A DNA stretch of 64,000 bases from Voacanga thouarsii (taxonomy: Eukaryota; Streptophyta; Magnoliopsida; Gentianales; Apocynaceae). The DNA is taken from assembly GCA_026120185.1 (NCBI GenBank), contig JANUWF010001719.1:806001-870000 (forward strand), given 5' to 3'. Of this stretch, positions 8,257-21,352 are shown in pieces (the stretch's first letter is position 1; every line of letters starts with the position of its first letter). The position numbers were made by a program, and so were the translations under genes. The notes below the pieces were generated by a model. That model had not been told where the DNA came from. It saw only the letters and a list, made by a program, of their open reading frames with translations, and did no database searches.

Positions 8257-11200
8257 TTATATGTGTATCATCCTCAATATTTTGCAAAAGCTCGTACCTT
8301 ATTTTTTAACTGAAATAGTTTAATTTACTTATTGATAAGTTGTGATGTTATATGGTGCGTGATTCTTTCCTTTTCTTTGCTTTCACTCTCTTTTTAATGT
8401 TGAAGAATACTTTGTGGTCAATATGATGTGAAAATAGAAACAATATAGATGATTCGAGTCATCATTTAAAATTATGGGTTCGACTCCGACGGTTGAACAC
8501 AAAACGAACAAAAGATTTTTTTTTTTTTTTTGTTTTAACTTGACATACTTGATAAGAATAGTTTATATATATATAATTATAATATTTTTTTTATAAAATC
8601 ATCTCATATTATACGTAATATGCACATATTTCGCTCTGGGTTTATTAGTGACTTTTATACTCGAGTAAAGTTATTAGTGAGCGATGATTAGTAAATATAA
8701 AATTAATAATGATATGAGATTAATAATTTTTAAATTTAATATTTATCGGATATGTTTTGCTTTTTTTTTTTTGGTGGTAATAATGTATAATTTCTTTAAG
8801 AAAAACGAAGAGTTGGGTTTTGTTATTTTATCTGTCCATTTACGAGAGAAAGGGAATCATTAAAAAAATTGAAATAGAATATATCACCTCATTCCCTCTT
8901 AAATGAATGCCTTCATTTATGCATTGAGATATGGAATGTATTAATATATTTTTATTATAATGAATGGATCCATCTAGTATTTCAAAATGAATATTTATTT
9001 TCTTCAAATAAATACAATTTTCAACACAATTTTATATTATTTGTAGATCTAAAAATAAAAATTTTAAAATGTAAAACTCTCTTACAAATCACTCTAATTG
9101 TAATATTAATGTTTGAAAATAGAAAGAGCTTTGTTTCTTTCTACTATTTTTTTTTTAGAGAACAAAATTGAAAAAAAAAAACTTAATAAAAGATACTTTT
9201 AATATTAGAGAAAATTAGATCATTTCAGCTAATTTCAACTGATATTTAGTGTAATAGTTATTCAGTTTTAATTGTAGCAATCGATACAAGACACTCAAAT
9301 TCAAGTAAAAAAATAATTGTAACGATATCTATATAAAGGTTGTTGTATGGGGGGGGGGGGATGTTATTGAGAATTTGCCAAATGGAAACAAAATATTAAA
9401 TTCTCCTTGTTATGTAGGGAAGGAGACACAACGGAATCATGCCGACTTTGTATGCATTTGGTTCAACTGCAATTCATGGTTGCTCTAATAATTAAAATAA
9501 TAATCCTATCATACTTTGAATGTTGTTTTCCACTCTTCATTTCTATACCTTTTGAGGTCACGACTTTGGACATTTTGAATCAAGAAATAGATATATTGTG
9601 TGATTCCTGTTTGGCAGTTTTTGGAAATTTTCATTTTCTTGATTTGGATATATGAGCTTTTTGTTTGTATTTTTATATTGATCGAAATCAAATATTCTAA
9701 ATGATGAGTTACAAACTAACCAATAGTTTCCTTATTGCTAGGGTTCGAACAAACGCAGTACTAGTCAATTAAATTTTGCGAAAGTAACAAAAGCATATAA
9801 TAGAAAATCAAGAAAATTAGCTCTATTATTTAATTTCGTAAAATCATTTGTTTTTAAAACTTTTTTGAAGCTAAATTTTTATTTTAAACTGTTTTGGATA
9901 TATTTAACTTGTTCCTTAAAAAAATTAAAACAATTTTTTTTTTTTGGGGTGGTGCCCTTAAAAATTGCTTTTATGCATAGTCTTCTGTGAACGTGTCATG
10001 GCTTTGGTTGGTCCGTCAAGAAAAACAAATTATTGATATTTTTTTTTTCATCCTTTTACTTTTTAATTTATTCACGATAATCTAACTAGAACAGGTAGGT
10101 GAACGTCCTTTTCCATGGGAGGAAAAAAAAAAGGGTAGAATTGTTCAAGATCCATATATAGATGATGTAAATTTGGTTTTGCACCATTTGCTCACATCTC
10201 CAAAAGTAAAATGCAATCTCTTTACTTTATAATTAAAAATTTTTAATAATTTTTCTTTAGGACAAAATTAGAAATTTGAAGTTAAAAGCGACAAGTTATA
10301 TAAAAAGATATGTAATGAAACTACATTTATAAATTTTTTTTAAAAAAAAATTGAGAGTGAAAACTAAATGGAAACCTTTTTTTAAAATGATTTTTCTGAA
10401 GAAAATACTGAATTATAAAATATTTTGAGGGCAGAATTAATTTCATCGGTGACTTCAGAAATATGAAAAGTGTGACTTTTTTTTTTATATTCAATAAGTC
10501 CCTTTCTCTCCCTATATTTATTACCTTCTTTAAGCCCTTAAATGATTTAAGTATGGGAGCTTACAGGGGGGCTTCAATTTCCTTTAGCTTCCTTGTTTTG
10601 CAGGTTTGGAGGGAGGGAGGGACCCCCTTAAACTATAGATTATCACCACGCATTATACAGTTTCCTTTAGCGTCTAACCTAATTAAACAAAGCCACCGTA
10701 ATACTCCTTTATAAATTAGTCATTAGAGATAGCTACATAAATATTAAGTTTTTTGGTAAACGATAGCTACATATGCTTACTACTGATATTACGTATTCTT
10801 CGATATATTAAAACATTAAATTATATATTTCTAAATTTCACATCAATATTCGATTGTTAATTTATAAAATTTAAATTAGAGTTCTTAAATTACAAATTGA
10901 TATTGAATTATTGGGTTCTATGGAAGATATAAATCGCGAGATGTAAAATGTAAAGTTAACAATTGAATTCGTAATCTTACAAGAACACCGCTATCTATAA
11001 ACTTATTTTTTGCCACTGCGATATATGTTTCACGTCCTCTAAATCCACCCTTGAATGTAGTGATAAGGGTTTGCCATTCGATTTACAGCATTGGATCGAC
11101 AGAAACCATTATTTTTCCCTTTCCAAAAAGATTATTTATGACTAAGTACACATAATCAAATCCTATCACTTAATATGGACCTTGTGTGAAACTTTTCTAG

Positions 11201-11876
11201 GTGTAAATACACCTGCTAATTCGAGTTGGTATAGGATCATTTTCCAAATCCCATCTCCCCTGCACATGCAATCCTTACATTGGCAACCACATATTGATAA
11301 GTCTAGACCTCAAAAGACTAATGGGATTAGGCGTGTGTATTTGGTGACTCACTTGCAAGCATATATCCACACTTGGTTGGCCAAATGTCATTGCTCCTCA
11401 CAAATCTGTCGTCTAAATAGTCACACACGGTCTCCACTCGCATTTATACAACCCTGGCCTACCATTCTTGGGTCATTTTCTCCATCCCATTTCATCCACA
11501 CCTTTCCTTGTTTCAGAAGATATATGGAAAACGGATTAGTCAGTTTTGAAATATGTATTTTCATGAATTAACGTTGAGTTAATAATTTAACGGTGGAATA
11601 AAGCACAAAATGGGGCTTCCTGTGAAAAATTTTCCTAAATGGTTTTGGGGCTCCAACGGCTCTTTCGCCAGCAGACCTTAAGAAAACATTAATGTACCCT
11701 CAAAAGAAATATGCTTCTTTCTAGTTGTATGCATCATTGTTAGCCGTTGGCTGGCCAGATTTCAATAACTTTTTATGTATGACCTTGTCTCCTAATAAGA
11801 ACCTTCCCTTGCACTCCGAAGCAAGCAACCAAAGACACACGGGGTCAAAGACCACAAAACACTCTCAAGAAAATAC

Positions 11877-11884
11877 TATAAATA
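11877..11884 (+). promoter_or_regulatory. TATA box of the SAUR-like gene
   Basis: TATAAATA lies 70 bases before the start codon at 11947, which would give a leader of roughly 35-40 bases, normal for a plant gene of this size. Confidence 0.65.
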
Positions 11885-11946
11885 GCCTAGTATGGACAAC
11901 TAATCATTTGCTAGAGCCTTCACATACTCTTGACAGAGGACTTCCA

Positions 11947-12318
11947 ATGGACTGCATAATCCTACCAGTTTCAAGCTTGAGAAGGCGGTACTCGGGATCT
12001 CGGCTAGGCTACCGGCCTCTATCGGAAGATACTTTCGACAGCTCCGATGATCCGGTGACGGTGGTAGTAGGGAAGGAGAAAAGGGAGTTCCTAGTTGAGC
12101 CCTTTGTGTTAGAAGAAAGCCCTTTCCGAGTTCTGATTGATATTGTGAAGCAACAAAACTTGGGAAAAGTGAACATCAATGGAGCAAAGAGAGTGATATT
12201 TGTGGATGTTGATGCAATTTTGTTTGAGCACATGCTATGGCTGATGCAAAATGATTGCTCCTCTTTCTTTCAGCTCAACCTCAAGGAGATCATTGACTTC
12301 TATACTCAAGAAAATTAG
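11947..12318 (+). CDS. SAUR-like auxin-responsive protein, 123 aa
   Basis: This single-exon gene encodes a small protein of the SAUR family. SAURs are short-lived proteins that promote cell expansion, in the studied members by inhibiting PP2C.D phosphatases at the plasma membrane. A basic N-terminus (LRRRY, residues 11-15) precedes the SAUR core at about residues 36-121: VTVVVGKEKREFLVEPFVLE, ESPFRVLIDIVKQQ, then VIFVDVDAILFEHMLWLMQN. The frame is open upstream to 11725, but I chose the ATG at 11947 because it gives the family's usual length, follows a TATA box by 70 bases and excludes residues unlike any SAUR. A likely intron sits in the 3' UTR. No neighbouring SAUR copies are seen, although many SAURs occur in clusters. 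It belongs to the more divergent SAUR group; I do not assign a member number. Confidence 0.82.
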   Translation: MDCIILPVSSLRRRYSGSRLGYRPLSEDTFDSSDDPVTVVVGKEKREFLVEPFVLEESPFRVLIDIVKQQNLGKVNINGAKRVIFVDVDAILFEHMLWLMQNDCSSFFQLNLKEIIDFYTQEN

Positions 12319-12348
12319 GGTTAACCCAGCCACTAATATACATAAAAG

Positions 12349-12439
12349 GTACACATATCTATGTTTCTTGGATTTCTCACACGCATAAACACATGTACTG
12401 TTTCTGATTATCTGATTTTAGTTGTATTTTGTTTTGCAG
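12349..12439 (+). other. Probable 3' UTR intron of the SAUR-like gene
   Basis: AAAAG/GTACACAT 30 bases after the stop codon and TTTTGCAG/AGTGAATG at 12439 form a good GT-AG pair around a T-rich 91-base segment. The intron lies within 50 bases of the stop, so it would not be expected to trigger nonsense-mediated decay. Not testable without transcripts. Confidence 0.45.
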
Positions 12440-12499
12440 AGTGAATGAGTGATCACTGATGATTAGAGATGAGAGGTCCATTCAGCAATGAAGATGAAG

Positions 12500-15065
12500 A
12501 TAAGGGTATTTAAGTAATTAACAACACTATATGATGATTGATGTGTGTATATATTTAGTACATACATATGGGCTAGGGTTTAATTAGTTGATTGATTTTC
12601 ACAATTAAATGAAAATAATTAATTATGTGGATTGTAGTTTTGATTAGGTTATCTGTTCTTCCGAGATAATCTTGCTCTTATATATGAAATTAGAAAGATC
12701 TCTATTTGATGCTGTTTTACATATTTATTTTTCTGGTCATTGCACTTCATTTGCAAGAGCTGTTTAAATATAGAGAAACTTTTATGGATATCTTTGAAAT
12801 TAATTAATGTTAATTATTCAAAGTATATAAATTATAGAAGTTCTTTTCATATTAAATGAATGTTGATATCAAGTTTTTTTTTTTTTTTTTTTGTGTAAAT
12901 GATGAGTTATCCAAGTTTTCCTCTCTTTACTAAACTGGCATGTTCGGATTTGATGTTTGTATAGGCATTACCATCCTTATTTATTGTAAAACTTTTAAAT
13001 TTTTTGTATATTCTCTAAATTTTATAATTATTTAGGAACGGAGAGTATATTATATAAATTTTCCTTTTTTTTATTAAGGGGAAGGGGTTAATTTGTCATA
13101 AACTGCAAAGATTCGGACTCTGTCATCTATGGTTGAAAGGTCAAACTTGACCATATCTATTAACGTTAAAGAGATGCTTTCTAGTTTACGCCAAACAAAT
13201 CACAATTTCAAATGGTTTAGGAGACGCGCTTGCACAATGTTCTTGACAACGATGGATGCTGACATCCCATACCCTCAACCCCCCCCCCTCCCCCACCCAC
13301 AACCAAAAATAAAATTCCCCACCTAAAAAAAAAAAAAAAAACTCACCGCCATCAATTAAAAAAAAAAAAAATCACTTTCATTTTCATAAACACCTAACCG
13401 ACTAAAGCTGTGTGACAAAGTCAACTAACTTTCCTTCTTGTAAAAGCGAGTCAAAATGATTTTTTTATTTTTTACCTTTGGAAATTTGGCAAAAATTTTT
13501 CTTACCTACCGGCCAGTTGCATTCAATCATTTTCACCCTTTATTATGGTCGTGTTACTGTTTAGTAAATAAATTCCTTCTTTTTTTAAAAAAAATTAAAG
13601 CCAAATCCTAGATATTTGAACTCTATTAAAATTTCTTTGCGAATTCTTAGTAAATTTTAAAACTTAAATTTGATTTGAAGTTTGATTTTTTGATCGAGCT
13701 CATTAGTTTAAATTGGAGATTTAAATCAAATATCTTCAAAAAATGGAATAAAATACAAATTGGTGGCTCAAATTTAGCGAGGTTTTTCCTTTCAAATATC
13801 GGATTGGAAAAAATGAGTGGCATAAAAGATTATTTTATTTAGAAAACTAAAATGTGTAGTATAAATTAGGTAAGTAGTTAAAGACATTTTTGTCTCACCA
13901 GAAGATGCGTTGAGGATTGTTTTTGGAAAAAAATATTTAGATAAATTGGTTCTTTATGGATGATAGCAAAGAGAAAATGGTGAGAAGATCGCTATTTTTA
14001 ACTTTTTGATATATTTAGAATGGGATTATATTTATTTTAAAAAATTGTAATATAAATATGATTAGAATTTTATAAAAATTTTATGAATTCAAATAACAAT
14101 ATTGAATTTATTTTTTTGTTAAAACTAAAAGTAAATAATAAAATATTAATATTTCATAAATAAAATTAATTTTATATTGAATTTATTCTTTGTTAAATCT
14201 AAAAATAATAATTTTTTAAAAGAAATTACAAAACAATTACCCTCTTTTTCATGGATCTTGGCTGGTTGCTCTTGTCAACATCTGTTTTGACCGGTCCATA
14301 CCAAGTGATGAGCTTGGCCGGTGCTCTAAGGTGACAGCCCGAGCCAGCTCAACGACTAACTCCAGAAGTAGAACAATAAAGGACCCTTTAGAAAATAAAG
14401 GAAAAATAGCACACCGGTCCGATCCAGATCAATTGGCCCAGACAACTGGGGCCCATTGATACTGGGCTTTTATGGAACTTTTTATTGAGCTTGGATATGT
14501 GGAAGTCCAAACTATTTTAACAATGCCGAGTTGGGTCATTTGCAGAATTTTTTTTAACTGGGGAAGTGGTAGTCTCAGTATCTTATCCATCAGTCTCCTC
14601 GTAAATGAAATTCTTATATGGTTTGAATTTACTTACCGGGAATCATTATTTGATATTAGGTTAATGTCGCGTGCGTTATACGAATTATTATGTTATTAAA
14701 ATTTAATGTATTAATATTAAATTTGTATTTTTAATTATCTTAATTAATTATTTAATTAGTTAAGATTTTAAAATAAATTTAGATAATATTCAAAGAATCA
14801 TACATTTTAATTTATTAATATTAAATACATATATAGATAATATTTAAAGAATTACACATCTCAATGTATTAATTTAGATAGTATTCAAAGAATCATATAT
14901 TTTAATGTATTAATATTAAATACATATATATTTTATTAGTTAATTTAATTAATTAAAGTTTTAAATGAATTCAAATATAAATTTTATTTTTTAAAAAAAA
15001 ATTTATTTAGTTACGTGTCACCTTTTTATGTTTCCAAGTGTCATAATGATAGACTCCATCCTCAA

Positions 15066-15111
<46 letters not shown>

Positions 15112-18100
15112 AAAGTGATAATTTACGATAGACCCGATTCAAATAAAAATTTCTCCATCCGTAAGGTCCAATCCTCCCTATAATACCAAAATTGGTCGTC
15201 ATAAATTTGGCACAGATTTTTATTTAAAGATTAAAATTATAATATAATAATTTCTTCTGAATATTTACAACTCTATTCAAATTTAATTTAAAATGGAACA
15301 TTTGAATATAAAAGCGATATACTACTATTTAATTTAAAATTGTAATTAAATTGCATTTGTATCAATTTATGATAGATAAATGCTTCTACAACACTAGTAT
15401 TATCACACATAAATTCCCAAAATGCTTTCATTACATCGACTTCAGGACGACATTGCTGTCTACAACGTGGATTGAACCAATCACTTTCTTTATACATGAT
15501 AAACTAGTTTAATCCAATCTTCTCAAAGACAAAAAAAAAAGATTCTATCTCTTCATTAAAACGACAAATTATGGTATAATCTAAGGAACTTGGTGGTCAA
15601 CGGTTTGACCACACAAACCAGAAGAGACAGAACAACCATCCAGCTAGACGTATAGTGCCATCAGCTATGGAAAAATATGTGGTCGAAATTTAGCAGACTT
15701 TCAATTCAATTTGCATTTGGCAAATCACACAAACTTTATCATTTCATCATCAAATTACAAGTCAACAGTTGAATTCCGTGGGTTTGAAGGTGACATCCTG
15801 AGCAGAATAATTCATCGTCGCTATCAAAAGTCACTGTTAGGGTACAGCACTGGAACAAAGTCAAGTCATATTGAAATATATCTCTTCCAACAATATAATT
15901 CGTCATCCATGAGCAAAAAAAGAATGAGAATAAGAAGAAGAAAAGAAAAAGAATTTCTTCATTATTTCTTTGAAGTTTCAGTTCATACAGAAGATTGTGA
16001 CCCTTTGCCCAGAGTTTCAGAAAAGAAAGCTTATTGAAAGATGAAAATGAAATGAAGAAAGAGAATCCAATGGTTGAAAGAATTGGCTACCCCTCCTGAT
16101 GGGCTATGAACTCAATTTTTGTTTTCATTTTTGTTTTTTTTTTTTTTTTGTGACTCCAAAAGGGTTTTATATATAGGATTTCAGGGTCTATCTGCTTTAG
16201 TTGCATTCTGGTACATTAGTGCTGCTATGATTGGAGTTGAGTCTGTTCTCTTATTGTCAAGATTGACTAGCTAACTTGCCGATCTTGAATGATTCTTGAG
16301 ATAATTTGCATTGCCTTAAAGTAAGTGTCTGTTTCTTTGAGAACAAGAGGATCGGAGTAAGTAACACAGCATGGTGTTAATATATATACATTTTTCAATG
16401 ATTTATAATGACTTTAAACTGAACTCACCTTAATAAAAATAGGAAAAATGCCCGATCGAATTCTAGATATTCTGTGTGTTCTAATGTGAAGTTTGTGTTT
16501 AAATTGGCTTCCAATTATGATTCTATACATTTACAAATTGAAATCTTTGTACTATTATGTTGTCTAGATCTTGATCATTTGGTAAAAGAAATGTTTTAAA
16601 ATTTCGCTTGTGCAGGCCACAGTCCGAAAGGAAAACACAAAAGAATGGGAGAAATATCCTTGGCATTGCTTATGAGAAGGACAAGCATGGGATGCTAAAT
16701 TGCTAATGCAGTAAATTTCTTCCTGACTAGTAAAAATCTTGAAAAAGTTCATCTTTGTAATGATTGCACACTCTCATTTTCCCCTATTCATTTTTTTAGC
16801 ATCAGAGCGGCAGCTAAAGTTGCGGTAAAAGCTGCACAAGCCTCAAATCAACTTCTTGTATATGTTCCCCAGAGGAATTGGAAGATTTGGTATTTTTTTG
16901 TTTCATGCTGTTATCTTCCTCCCACCTCCACAACCATACTAGTCCTCATATTTACTGATACATTCACTTATACAATTGAACGCAAATCCACCAATTTGGA
17001 TGGGAAAAACCCGCCTAGTTATATGAACTGCATTAAACTACGATCGGAGAATATCTATATTTTGTCCATCGATCCATCAATGAGACGGTCATGACTTTAC
17101 GAGGATGTTTGCTCCATAGTGGATGAAGTTAGGGTTCATATGATCTTGTCACTTATGCATTGTTTCACCTTCATTGTTGAATTACAAAATGAGAATGGTC
17201 ATATATCTGTTATGACTGCAGTAATATTAGTCATAAATCTGTTACTGTTTGGTCCCTCCATGGACGCTACTTGTATTTCTGCTTCCTAATTATGGCTTGA
17301 GATAAATAGAGGGCACGAGGAAGAATGCATGTAGCCCAGCAAACTGAGGCGCTCTTCAAAAGGCATTGAGCAGAGCTTGGTTATCCAAGGGTTAGCTTAA
17401 TAAAACAGATTGTTCTTAAGCATATTCCTTAAAGCTATATGCTTTAAGGAATAATCCATAGTGATTCTGCTGCATGGGAATGTGCCTGAAGATGATGAAG
17501 AAAGTGCAATGAGGAACTAATTAAGCATTTTCTTTAACATTTGAAGCACCTCAGAGTTGCATTTCAAGTGGAGAATAAAGCAATTTGAAATCAAATCTAT
17601 GGTCAATAGGCCCCTATTGTTTCTCAAAATTAGCTTTCTTGATCTAGAAAATTGGAATAATATCAAGAACTTTAGCTGTAGAGTACGTAGGTATGGGAAT
17701 GTTGAAAGCTTTATAATACCTATCAGATTTCATATATACTAATCTGAAATGCATCATCAATCAAGCATGCATGCATGCTTAAATTTGCACTGGAAAAAAA
17801 AAGTGTCAACACTATGAATTTTGTTTATTTCTATTTAGAGAAACATTTCTTTAAAATCATAAAAATTGAGAAGTACGAACTATGAGATGGGCATTCCAAT
17901 CTTTCTGGCGAAAAACAGTATTTAGACAATTTCATCAATTCAAGAAATTTATACTTTATATGCCAAAGGTATATTTTCTGATAACCAATTTCTATTTTTT
18001 CTTTTTTTTTTCGGGGGTGGGTGTGCCAAGACATTAACTAAGAAATTTATAGGAGTAACTAATTTGTTGCATCAGATGTTAAACATCAATAGCGCAATAT

Positions 18101-18172
18101 ATATGCACAACACCTTAGATTTATCCCCAGAAGCAAAGACCAAAAGGGAATTTTTTTTTTCCCCAATTTTAT
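12500..18172. other. Gene-free stretch
   Basis: I recognise no gene. There is a C-rich tract at 13280-13304, a TA microsatellite at 15068-15109, and moderately complex unassigned DNA at 14240-14480 and 15700-17560 that could be transcribed but has no long or domain-bearing frame. A perfect hairpin sits at 17424-17452. Confidence 0.6.
17424..17452. repeat. Perfect 12-bp inverted repeat with a 5-base loop
   Basis: ATTCCTTAAAGC, loop TATAT, then GCTTTAAGGAAT. It stands in otherwise non-repetitive DNA and belongs to no element I recognise. Confidence 0.9.
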
Positions 18173-18174
18173 TA

Positions 18175-18452
18175 CTCTCCCCGTCTCATAATATAAGTCG
18201 TTAGAGATTACTTTTGCTGTCCCAAATTATAAGTCGTTGGGAATTTTTCAATGAGGTTTTAAAGCTATTTTTATATTTTTATCCTTATTTATTGTTCTAT
18301 TTTCCTTTCTTTCTCTCTTCCATCTTCTCTTGTTTCTAAGATATTTAAATAGGGATATTTTAAGAAGAAAAAAATATAAACTCACCTTATTTTTAAGAAT
18401 CCTAATATACGTGAAATTAATTCAAACGATTTATATTATGGGATAGAGATAA
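18175..18452. mobile_element. Stowaway-like (Tc1/mariner) MITE
   Basis: The left end CTCTCCCCGTCTCATAATAT and the inverted right end (ATCTCTATCCCATAATATAA) match the plant mariner-MITE terminal consensus, and TA lies at both borders (18173-18174, 18453-18454 region). No coding capacity. Confidence 0.65.
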
Positions 18453-18454
18453 TA

Positions 18455-19855
18455 TCATTTATTATACATATGAGTATGCAAAAGAGTTAAATAATAAATG
18501 GTTTAACAATAAATGCATTTGTAGAAGATAAATAATTTAGTGTATGCAATATTACTAAATTTCTATTTTTCTGCATCCCTTTCAAGAAAAAGCAAAATTG
18601 TGGAGGGAAGGATGAAGAAATGCATAAATTTCTGATGCTGATAACTTAACAGAAAAAATGCATCAATCCAACCTGTGATGCGACCTATTTGCTTCTTCCA
18701 GATTTGCTGATTAGCTATAAGCGGGATTAACAGATGCTTTCGAGGTGAACAAAAGACCAAGAAGTGTCTCTGGACGCAGTTAGACATCCATGAAAATTGC
18801 TTCAATTGAAACTTTTTCTAGGATTTGGAACCTTATAGGTTGAAAGGTAAGCTCAGTTGCTGATTGGACGGTGCACGATATATAAGCTAGCTCAGTAAGT
18901 TGGATCATTGACTAAGAATAGCAGGGCTAGATTCTCAGAAGCTGGAGTGCCCTTTGAGTGAAAATGTTATATTTCATGAAAGAAAGGAAGATGGTCAGTA
19001 AATTAATCAGTGGAAATGGCTGGAACATTGTTTTGCACAAGTTGTTAAGGTTTCTGTCCATTACTTCTTTTCAAAAAAGGTTTTACCCTGATAGAGAAAG
19101 AGAGAGAGGGAGAGAGAGAAAGAAAGAAGCATGTTTTTCAGCAAAAGCCAGATTGGATCAATTTCCCAAAACAAAATCAGCTCAAACATTAATGTTGTTT
19201 CTCTAAGAAAACCAACAGAACAAACTTGCTTCTGCAAGAACACCTTGCTTGTTTCTGATATAATAGCTGTTTTTTTGTGCTTGATAAATATACTAGCTGT
19301 TTCTATTATTTGCACACAGTGAATCAGCACAAGGCCAGGTTTCTCTAGTCTCATTAAGATTTATTTAATTAAACAGTAGAAAACGGGTAGGAAAAAGAAT
19401 TCATAGTTAAATAGCAGTATTATATTTTGCTCTTAAATCTTTCAGAAAAACAAAAGATAGAAAAAAAAAAAAGAACCTAACCAAGATAATGACAACAATT
19501 AGTCAAGAAGTAGCACGAGGATATTGAATTGGTAATTTATTAACAAAGGAAAACCCACAACTAATTCTCAAACCATTTCTTATAAGAGGAGGATTTCAAG
19601 GGAAAAAGAGAGAAAAAGAACAGTAAGAGGACTATTTCCACCGCTAATGTTACAAAACCCCAAAAAGAGGGAAGGAAAAACCCCATAAAATCAAAAGAAG
19701 AAGAAGAATGATCATGACGATCAGTACACAGATTTCCTCACCTTTGGCATCTGAGAATCCAATCGGCTTCTTCACAAACATTTGATCAATTTTTGTATCA
19801 TCAGATGGTGATGAGAGAGCACTGGACTTGAAAGACTCTTCCGAGGTGGAGTTAG
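18455..19855. other. 3' flank of the AHL gene, no other gene seen
   Basis: It contains a GA-rich run at 19096-19130 and short frames without domains. The part nearest 19856 should be the 3' UTR of the minus-strand AHL gene; the frame at 19650-19892 overlaps the AHL end in another phase and looks non-coding. Confidence 0.55.
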
Positions 19856-20701
19856 CTAGAATGGTGGGCGACCAGCTGCGTTTCCTGCCCACCCGTCAAC
19901 TGGTAGCTGACAATTAGGCATATTTAGAGGCAAATTGAAGAATGGAAGCCCAGATGATGGGTCAGGAAAAGGGGGGTTGTTAAGTCCTCCGCCACCCTCA
20001 ACTTCACCAGAAGCTTGTGATACTGGTGGTTGAATCTGAAGTTGCTCCTCTTCCTCTAGTGGTAATCTCTCATAGGCAACATTGGTGAAAGATGCAGCAA
20101 TCACAATAACCGGCCCAGCTGCCGTCAACTCCCCCACCACACTGCCACCCACCACCTGGCCTTGTCCACCAGCCAAGAATATGGTCAAGCTCGTCGCACC
20201 TGGTGGTGCAGGTGGTGGCAAAAATGATCCAGAAAGAGATAATATCTCAAACCTTCCATGCAGTGTGACTACAGCTCCAGCTGCCGTAGGCTGCCTTAAA
20301 CTTACATTAGTCACGGTGCCGCTACCACTGAGTATGCAGATCCCGCGTTGTCGGCGACGAGCATAAGTAGCAACACTATCAAACACATCGCAACCATTGC
20401 CCACCTCCAAGATATGTGCTCTAAGAGTATTTGCACTCTCCCTCGTGATAATTACTGGTGGCTTAGGCTTGTTCTTGGATCCCGGCGGTCTCCCTCTAGG
20501 CCTCCGACCTACAATATCACCGGGACCTGAGTTATTAGCCACGAGTTCGAGGTCATGGTGGCCCAGATCATCTTGATGGTCGCCGGAAAACTGGTTCCTA
20601 CTAGCTTCATCTTCATTGTCAGGATGTCTCTGAAGATGCAAGTCGGGGCGGTGGAGCTGCTGAACGTAACGAGAAGCACTGCTTAAATCTAAACCAGCCA
20701 T
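19856..20701 (-). CDS. AT-hook motif nuclear-localized (AHL) protein, 281 aa
   Basis: This intronless gene encodes a nuclear DNA-binding regulator. AHL proteins bind AT-rich DNA in the minor groove, form trimers through the PPC domain and repress growth genes. The N-terminus [20 protein letters not shown] is typical of the Arabidopsis AHL23/24-like group. One type-I AT-hook, [14 protein letters not shown], covers residues 69-82. The PPC domain runs from about 92 to 212, with [12 protein letters not shown] (149-160) and a glycine-rich [14 protein letters not shown] (177-190). The tail is proline- and glycine-rich. One AT-hook plus one PPC and no intron place it in Clade A. I chose the start at 20701; the frame stays open to an ATG at 20839, but those 46 residues are hydrophobic and unlike the family. 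Exact AHL number is not assigned. Confidence 0.93.
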   Translation of the reverse strand: MAGLDLSSASRYVQQLHRPDLHLQRHPDNEDEASRNQFSGDHQDDLGHHDLELVANNSGPGDIVGRRPRGRPPGSKNKPKPPVIITRESANTLRAHILEVGNGCDVFDSVATYARRRQRGICILSGSGTVTNVSLRQPTAAGAVVTLHGRFEILSLSGSFLPPPAPPGATSLTIFLAGGQGQVVGGSVVGELTAAGPVIVIAASFTNVAYERLPLEEEEQLQIQPPVSQASGEVEGGGGLNNPPFPDPSSGLPFFNLPLNMPNCQLPVDGWAGNAAGRPPF

Positions 20702-21019
20702 GCCCACAACATCAAAAGAAAAACACAAAACAGGAACAACAGAAAACAAGAGAAAATGTAAAAAAATACGAAAGCAAAAATTAAAAACTGTTTGTGATGT
20801 ATATTTTATGAAGGTGGGAAGGGAATAGAAAAAAAACAAGAAAAAGGCAAAAAAATAAATAGAATAGAAAATGAGCTCCGGAACTCGAACCCTAGATTTG
20901 AATAGAGATTAGAAAACAACTGCCGAAGATTTTGAGTGCAGAGAAAGGGAAGAGAGGAAGAAGGAGAGGAGAAGTCAGGGGACAGTCTCAAACGCAGTCT
21001 TTTCCCTCACCCTAAAAGG

Positions 21020-21028
21020 CTTAAATAC
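21020..21028 (-). promoter_or_regulatory. TATA-like box of the AHL gene
   Basis: The minus strand reads GTATTTAAG about 320 bases before the AHL start. It implies a leader of nearly 290 bases, rich in pyrimidines on the minus strand, containing a possible upstream reading frame (20991-20806). Confidence 0.4.
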
Positions 21029-21352
21029 AGGCATATTAAAAAAAAAGGGCAAAGTTGCAAAAATAATTGTTTATTCCGCATAATTTTACTGATGAAAAAG
21101 AAAGATTGGATGGTAGTCTTACCTGTTTCTTGAGCGCGTGAGTGTAATTTTTTTGGATAACGTAAGTGTTTACGAAAATTAATGGAATCCTCGCATTAAC
21201 AGCTTGTAAAGAAGACTTTGTTAAAGCTATAGTGACATTTTCATTAAACCAATAAATTTTTATTTCTGATGGAATCAAAATTATAAGTTATATAAAAAAA
21301 TATGTTAAAAGAAAATATTATAAATTTTAAAATATTTAGGTAATAAAATATA

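Larger units (their letters stand above)
5561..11870. other. Gene-free AT-rich stretch
   Basis: No open frame here resembles a known protein; the longer ones (for example 9407-9655) have no domain. It holds a fold-back repeat (5993-6265), TA microsatellites (6511-6538, 7155-7209, 8223-8251), homopurine runs and a C-rich tract at 7210-7235. The part after 11180 is the upstream region of the SAUR gene. Confidence 0.7.

Noticed and set aside
8440..8510. tRNA-like GGGTTCGACTCCGAC (B-box resemblance)
   Set aside because: No acceptor stem, A box or cloverleaf can be formed around it.
11182..11571. 129-codon open frame upstream of the SAUR-like gene
   Set aside because: Composition unlike a protein domain; it occupies the promoter region of the SAUR-like gene.
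19650..19892. 80-codon minus-strand frame after the AHL gene
   Set aside because: It overlaps the AHL end in another phase and most of it is AHL 3' UTR; its hydrophobic tail is an artefact of T-rich DNA.
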